A stretch of 9,739 nt of DNA from Nitrospinaceae bacterium UBA3496 (lineage in GTDB: Bacteria; UBA8248): NCBI GenBank assembly GCA_002377645.1, contig DFQF01000027.1, positions 1-9,739 of the forward strand, in the 5' to 3' direction. Below, piece by piece: positions 7,052-9,739 of the stretch (its first letter is position 1; each line of letters opens with the position of its first letter). The notes under the pieces were generated by a model. That model ran no database searches. It was not told where the DNA came from and saw only the letters and a program-made list of their open reading frames with translations. The translations under genes were made by a program, and so were the position numbers.

Positions 7052-7977
7052 ATAAACTCATGGAAGATTTTAGAAAAAAATTATCTAAGGAGATGGGATA
7101 TTCCTCGCATACAATCAGGGCTTATTCGAATGATCTCAATAGTTTCATTAAATTTCTATCGGAATACACAAATAAAAAAAACCCTGATTTTCTGTTAGCC
7201 GATAAATTAGCAATAAGAAATTATCTCATTCAATTACATAAACGTAAAATAAGTACTACAACTTCTAATCGTCACATTTCGAGTCTAAGAAGTTTCTATA
7301 GATACTTACAAAAGGAAGGTTTAATTAAATCAAACCCTACTGAACATATTGAACTCCCCAAGAAAAAGAAAAAACTACCGTCATTCCTTCCAGTTGATGA
7401 TGCAGTTCAACTCATGGATATGGTAGATACTACTTCCGAAGAAGGAGCAAGAGATAGTATAATTCTAGAAATTCTTTATGGTACTGGTTTGAGAGTAAGT
7501 GAATTAACACAATTAAACTTAGATGATATAGACATAGAGAATAGAATGATTCACGTTAAAGGAAAAGGAAAAAAAGAAAGGATAGTTCCAATAACTCGAA
7601 AAGCTAAGGAATCTATAATTAAACACTTAGAATATAAGAATGAAGTAAAACATAGCGTTTCAAAACATCCTTTATTACTTAACTCTAGAGGTAATAGAAT
7701 GTCCCCTGAAAGTGTAAGACAAATTTTAAAAAAATACAGACTTGAGGGGAATTTTGGCTATTCATTTACACCTCATTCTTTACGACATAGCGCAGCTACA
7801 CACTTAATGGAAAATGATACAGACTTAAGAGCTATACAAAAGCTTTTGGGTCATTCCAGTCTTTCTACTACACAAACTTATACACAAGTTAATTTTCAAC
7901 AATTACAAAAAGTTTATGACCGTTCACACCCAAGGGCAAAAATAAGGAAAAATAGAAACTCATCAAAAGGAATTTAA
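7039..7977 (+). CDS. xerC: Site-specific tyrosine recombinase XerC (chromosome dimer resolution)
   Basis: This tyrosine recombinase acts with a XerD partner at the dif site to resolve chromosome dimers. From the proposed GTG start it has 312 residues, a typical Xer length. The N-terminal SAM-like core-binding domain shows GYSSHTIRAYSNDL. The catalytic domain has all six residues: R152 (GTGLRVSEL), K176 (KGKGKKERIVP), H246 and R249 (TPHSLRHSAATHL), H272 (LLGHSSLSTT) and nucleophile Y281 (TQTYTQV). The H-R-H-Y spacing equals that of E. coli XerD. GTG 7039 is chosen because AGAGGA lies 9 bases upstream. ATG 7018 (319 residues) and ATG 7060 (305 residues) are possible but lack good ribosome sites. 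The gene overlaps trmFO by 13 bases and abuts hslV directly. XerC rather than XerD or an integrase is inferred from its place in the topA-trmFO-xerC-hslVU cluster, equivalent to codV of B. subtilis. No attachment site or phage gene is nearby. Confidence 0.93.
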   Translation: MQDIDKLMEDFRKKLSKEMGYSSHTIRAYSNDLNSFIKFLSEYTNKKNPDFLLADKLAIRNYLIQLHKRKISTTTSNRHISSLRSFYRYLQKEGLIKSNPTEHIELPKKKKKLPSFLPVDDAVQLMDMVDTTSEEGARDSIILEILYGTGLRVSELTQLNLDDIDIENRMIHVKGKGKKERIVPITRKAKESIIKHLEYKNEVKHSVSKHPLLLNSRGNRMSPESVRQILKKYRLEGNFGYSFTPHSLRHSAATHLMENDTDLRAIQKLLGHSSLSTTQTYTQVNFQQLQKVYDRSHPRAKIRKNRNSSKGI

Positions 7978-8526
7978 ATGGAAAATAAAAGAAAATTCAT
8001 ACGTTCCACTACTATCTTGGCATTAAGATATAATGGACAGACTGTAATTGGAGGAGATGGACAAGTAACTATGGGAGATTCTGTAGTTAAACATTCTGCA
8101 AAAAAAATCAGGAGACTATCTTCTGGTAAAATACTCGCAGGTTTTGCAGGTTCTGCATCTGATGCTATAACTCTTTTTGAGAAATTTGAGGCCAAGTTAG
8201 AGGAATACGATGGTCAATTAGAACGTGCGGCAGTCGAATTAGGAAAAGACTGGAGAACAGATCGGATTTTAAGAAGATTAGAAGCACTTTTGGCTGTTAT
8301 TGACGGTGAAAAGAGTCTAATCTTATCAGGGAACGGTGACATCATTGAACCCGATGACGGTATTATTGGCATAGGAAGTGGAGGAACGATTGCAATGTCA
8401 GCAGCAAGAGGAATGATGAGTCTAAACCCTGAAGTTTCTGCGGAAGAAATAGTAAAACGTTCTCTCCAAATTACTTCCGAGATTTGTATTTATACAAACA
8501 ATAATATTTCAGTGGAAACGCTCTAA
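7978..8526 (+). CDS. hslV: ATP-dependent protease proteolytic subunit HslV (ClpQ)
   Basis: HslV is the proteasome-like peptidase of the cytoplasmic HslUV complex. It is an N-terminal threonine hydrolase forming a double hexamer capped by HslU. The 182-residue product shows [20 protein letters not shown], the KKIRRL segment, [10 protein letters not shown], the strongly conserved KDWRTDR...[18 protein letters not shown] and the ending ICIYTNN. The nucleophile should be T11 (TTI), exposed by removing the ten-residue leader [10 protein letters not shown], whereas E. coli HslV loses only Met. Thr rather than the Ser of B. subtilis ClpQ is present. AAGGAA at 7967-7972, within the 3' end of xerC, is 5 bases before the ATG. 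The gene starts on the base after the xerC stop, and its stop overlaps the hslU ATG by one base, consistent with equal synthesis of the two subunits. Confidence 0.97.
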   Translation: MENKRKFIRSTTILALRYNGQTVIGGDGQVTMGDSVVKHSAKKIRRLSSGKILAGFAGSASDAITLFEKFEAKLEEYDGQLERAAVELGKDWRTDRILRRLEALLAVIDGEKSLILSGNGDIIEPDDGIIGIGSGGTIAMSAARGMMSLNPEVSAEEIVKRSLQITSEICIYTNNNISVETL

Positions 8527-9739
8527 TGGAAAATTTAACACCATCACAAATAGTAAAAGAATTAGATAAATACGTTATTGGTCAGAGCGAAGCTAAAAGA
8601 GCGGTATCAATAGCCCTCAGAAATCGTTGGAGAAGACAACAACTTTCTTCTGACATACGAGATGATGTTGCCCCAAAAAATATTATTATGATCGGTCCCA
8701 CTGGTGTGGGAAAAACTGAGATTGCCAGAAGACTTGCACGACTAACTAACAGTCCGTTTATCAAGATAGAAGCGAGTAAATTTACCGAGGTAGGATATGT
8801 AGGAAGAGACGTTGAAAGTTTAATCAGAGACCTAACAGAATTATCGAGGAACATAGTATTAGAAGAACAAAGAGAACTTAATAAAACAACTGCACAAGAA
8901 AAAGCTGAAGAGAGACTTTTAGACCTCCTTCTACCGAAACCTCCAGGATTTGGTGATGTTGATGAAAGAGGACAAACCAAGGACCCATTGGGAGAAGAGT
9001 CTTACAAAAGAACAAGAGAAAAATTCCACAAACTTCTCTTAGATGGAAAACTTGATGATAGAGAAGTAGAGTTTGAAATATCTGAAAAAGCTCCTGAAAT
9101 TCACTTAATGGCAGGAAATGACCTAGAACAAATGGGAATGAATATCAAAGATATAATGGGTGGTTTGATGCCATCTCAACCAAAGAAACGTCGTTTGAAG
9201 GTTCCAGAAGCTTTTGAAATTTTAGCGCAAGAAGAGGCCGATAAATTAATAGACCCAGAGAATGTAAATCAAGAAGCCATAAATAGAACAGAACAAGCCG
9301 GCATTGTTTTTCTAGATGAAATTGACAAAGTTGCTTCTGGTGGAAATAGCAGCCAAAGCCCTGACGTTTCAAGAGAAGGTGTCCAAAGAGATTTACTTCC
9401 GATCGTTGAGGGTTCTACTGTACAAACAAAATATGGACCTGTTAAGACTGATCACATACTTTTCATTGCCGCTGGAGCATTTCATATTTCAAAACCATCG
9501 GATCTGCTTCCTGAACTCCAAGGAAGATTTCCGATTCGTGTAGAATTAAGTTCTTTAGAGAAAGAAGATTTTATTCGTATTCTTAAAGAGCCTCGCAATG
9601 CACTAATTAGACAATACATCGCACTACTTGAAACAGAAGGAATTGCTCTTTCATTTTCAGACGACTCAATTGACGGAATAGCAGATTTTGCGTGCAAAAT
9701 TAATGAACAAAATGAAAACATAGGTGCAAGAAGATTACA
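8526..9739 (+). CDS. hslU: ATP-dependent protease ATPase subunit HslU (ClpY), truncated by window end
   Basis: HslU is the AAA+ unfoldase hexamer that feeds substrates into HslV. The first 404 complete codons are present; E. coli HslU has 443 residues, so a short C-terminal part is missing. Visible elements: the conserved start [16 protein letters not shown]; Walker A GPTGVGKT (57-64); the substrate-gripping pore loop GYVGRD (Y91); the HslU-specific intermediate (I) domain, about 110-245, including the conserved [14 protein letters not shown] segment; Walker B VFLDEIDK (D264, E265); [16 protein letters not shown]; the arginine finger region [12 protein letters not shown] (R334); and the sensor-2 segment NIGARRL (R402), where the window stops. 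The extreme C-terminal tail, which docks into HslV, is outside the window. ATG 8526 overlaps the hslV stop (TAATG); a GTGGAAA site lies about 8 bases upstream. No internal stop is seen. Confidence 0.97.
   Translation, partial: MENLTPSQIVKELDKYVIGQSEAKRAVSIALRNRWRRQQLSSDIRDDVAPKNIIMIGPTGVGKTEIARRLARLTNSPFIKIEASKFTEVGYVGRDVESLIRDLTELSRNIVLEEQRELNKTTAQEKAEERLLDLLLPKPPGFGDVDERGQTKDPLGEESYKRTREKFHKLLLDGKLDDREVEFEISEKAPEIHLMAGNDLEQMGMNIKDIMGGLMPSQPKKRRLKVPEAFEILAQEEADKLIDPENVNQEAINRTEQAGIVFLDEIDKVASGGNSSQSPDVSREGVQRDLLPIVEGSTVQTKYGPVKTDHILFIAAGAFHISKPSDLLPELQGRFPIRVELSSLEKEDFIRILKEPRNALIRQYIALLETEGIALSFSDDSIDGIADFACKINEQNENIGARRL

Noticed and set aside
7174..7181. A8 runs in topA (4040-4047), xerC (7174-7181) and hslV (8100-8107) as possible slippage or phase-variation sites
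   Set aside because: In a coding strand this rich in A a few runs of this length are expected by chance, and all three reading frames are intact through them.
7039..7977. The tyrosine recombinase as a phage or genomic-island integrase
   Set aside because: Its length, complete Xer-type motifs, embedding between trmFO and hslV, and absence of a tRNA gene, repeats or phage genes all point to the chromosomal XerC.
8582..8980. A 132-codon open frame on the minus strand opposite hslU
   Set aside because: It lies wholly antisense to the strongly conserved AAA+ core of HslU, resembles no family I know, and is explained by the codon bias of the plus-strand gene.

Overview
The window is about one-third G+C and is packed with eight co-directional (+ strand) housekeeping genes. 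No RNA gene, mobile element, CRISPR array or terminator is visible. The largest gap between genes is 46 bases. The order is: the 3' end of a class B penicillin-binding protein 2 gene (mrdA), rodA, an RNase G/E-type ribonuclease gene (rng), topA, trmFO, a Xer tyrosine recombinase gene (xerC), hslV, and the first ~90% of hslU, which runs off the right edge.

Three blocks can be recognised. (1) Positions 1-1609 encode the elongasome pair PBP2-RodA, the transpeptidase and glycosyltransferase that build side-wall peptidoglycan. They overlap by 11 bases if rodA uses the TTG start argued for here. (2) Positions 1626-5682 encode nucleic-acid enzymes: RNase G for rRNA/mRNA processing and topoisomerase I for relaxing negative supercoils. 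(3) Positions 5684-9739 hold trmFO-xerC-hslV-hslU. Together with topA this matches the well-known topA-trmFO-codV(xerC)-clpQ(hslV)-clpY(hslU) cluster of Firmicutes such as Bacillus subtilis. Junctions in this block are a 1-base gap (topA/trmFO), an overlap of about 13 bases (trmFO/xerC), direct abutment (xerC/hslV) and a 1-base overlap (hslV/hslU). This suggests one polycistronic, translationally coupled unit. The only sizeable gap, before topA, carries a weak promoter candidate.

Organism: this is a bacterium using the standard code (TGA is a stop in rodA; TGG encodes Trp), with rod-type wall growth. It carries TrmFO, the folate-dependent tRNA m5U54 methyltransferase, and an HslV with an N-terminal extension before a Thr nucleophile. 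RNase G next to mrdA-rodA argues against a typical Firmicute. A low-GC Leptospira-like spirochaete or a deltaproteobacterium-like lineage is my best guess, from gene content and order only and at low confidence.

I did not find an undescribed system. The points worth a second look are modest: a non-ATG rodA start inside mrdA, an acidic/basic insertion in the RNase G S1 domain, an imperfect zinc ribbon and an unusual pre-GLSAGRVQS segment in TopA, the HslV propeptide, and the joining of an elongasome block to the topA-trmFO-xerC-hslVU block.
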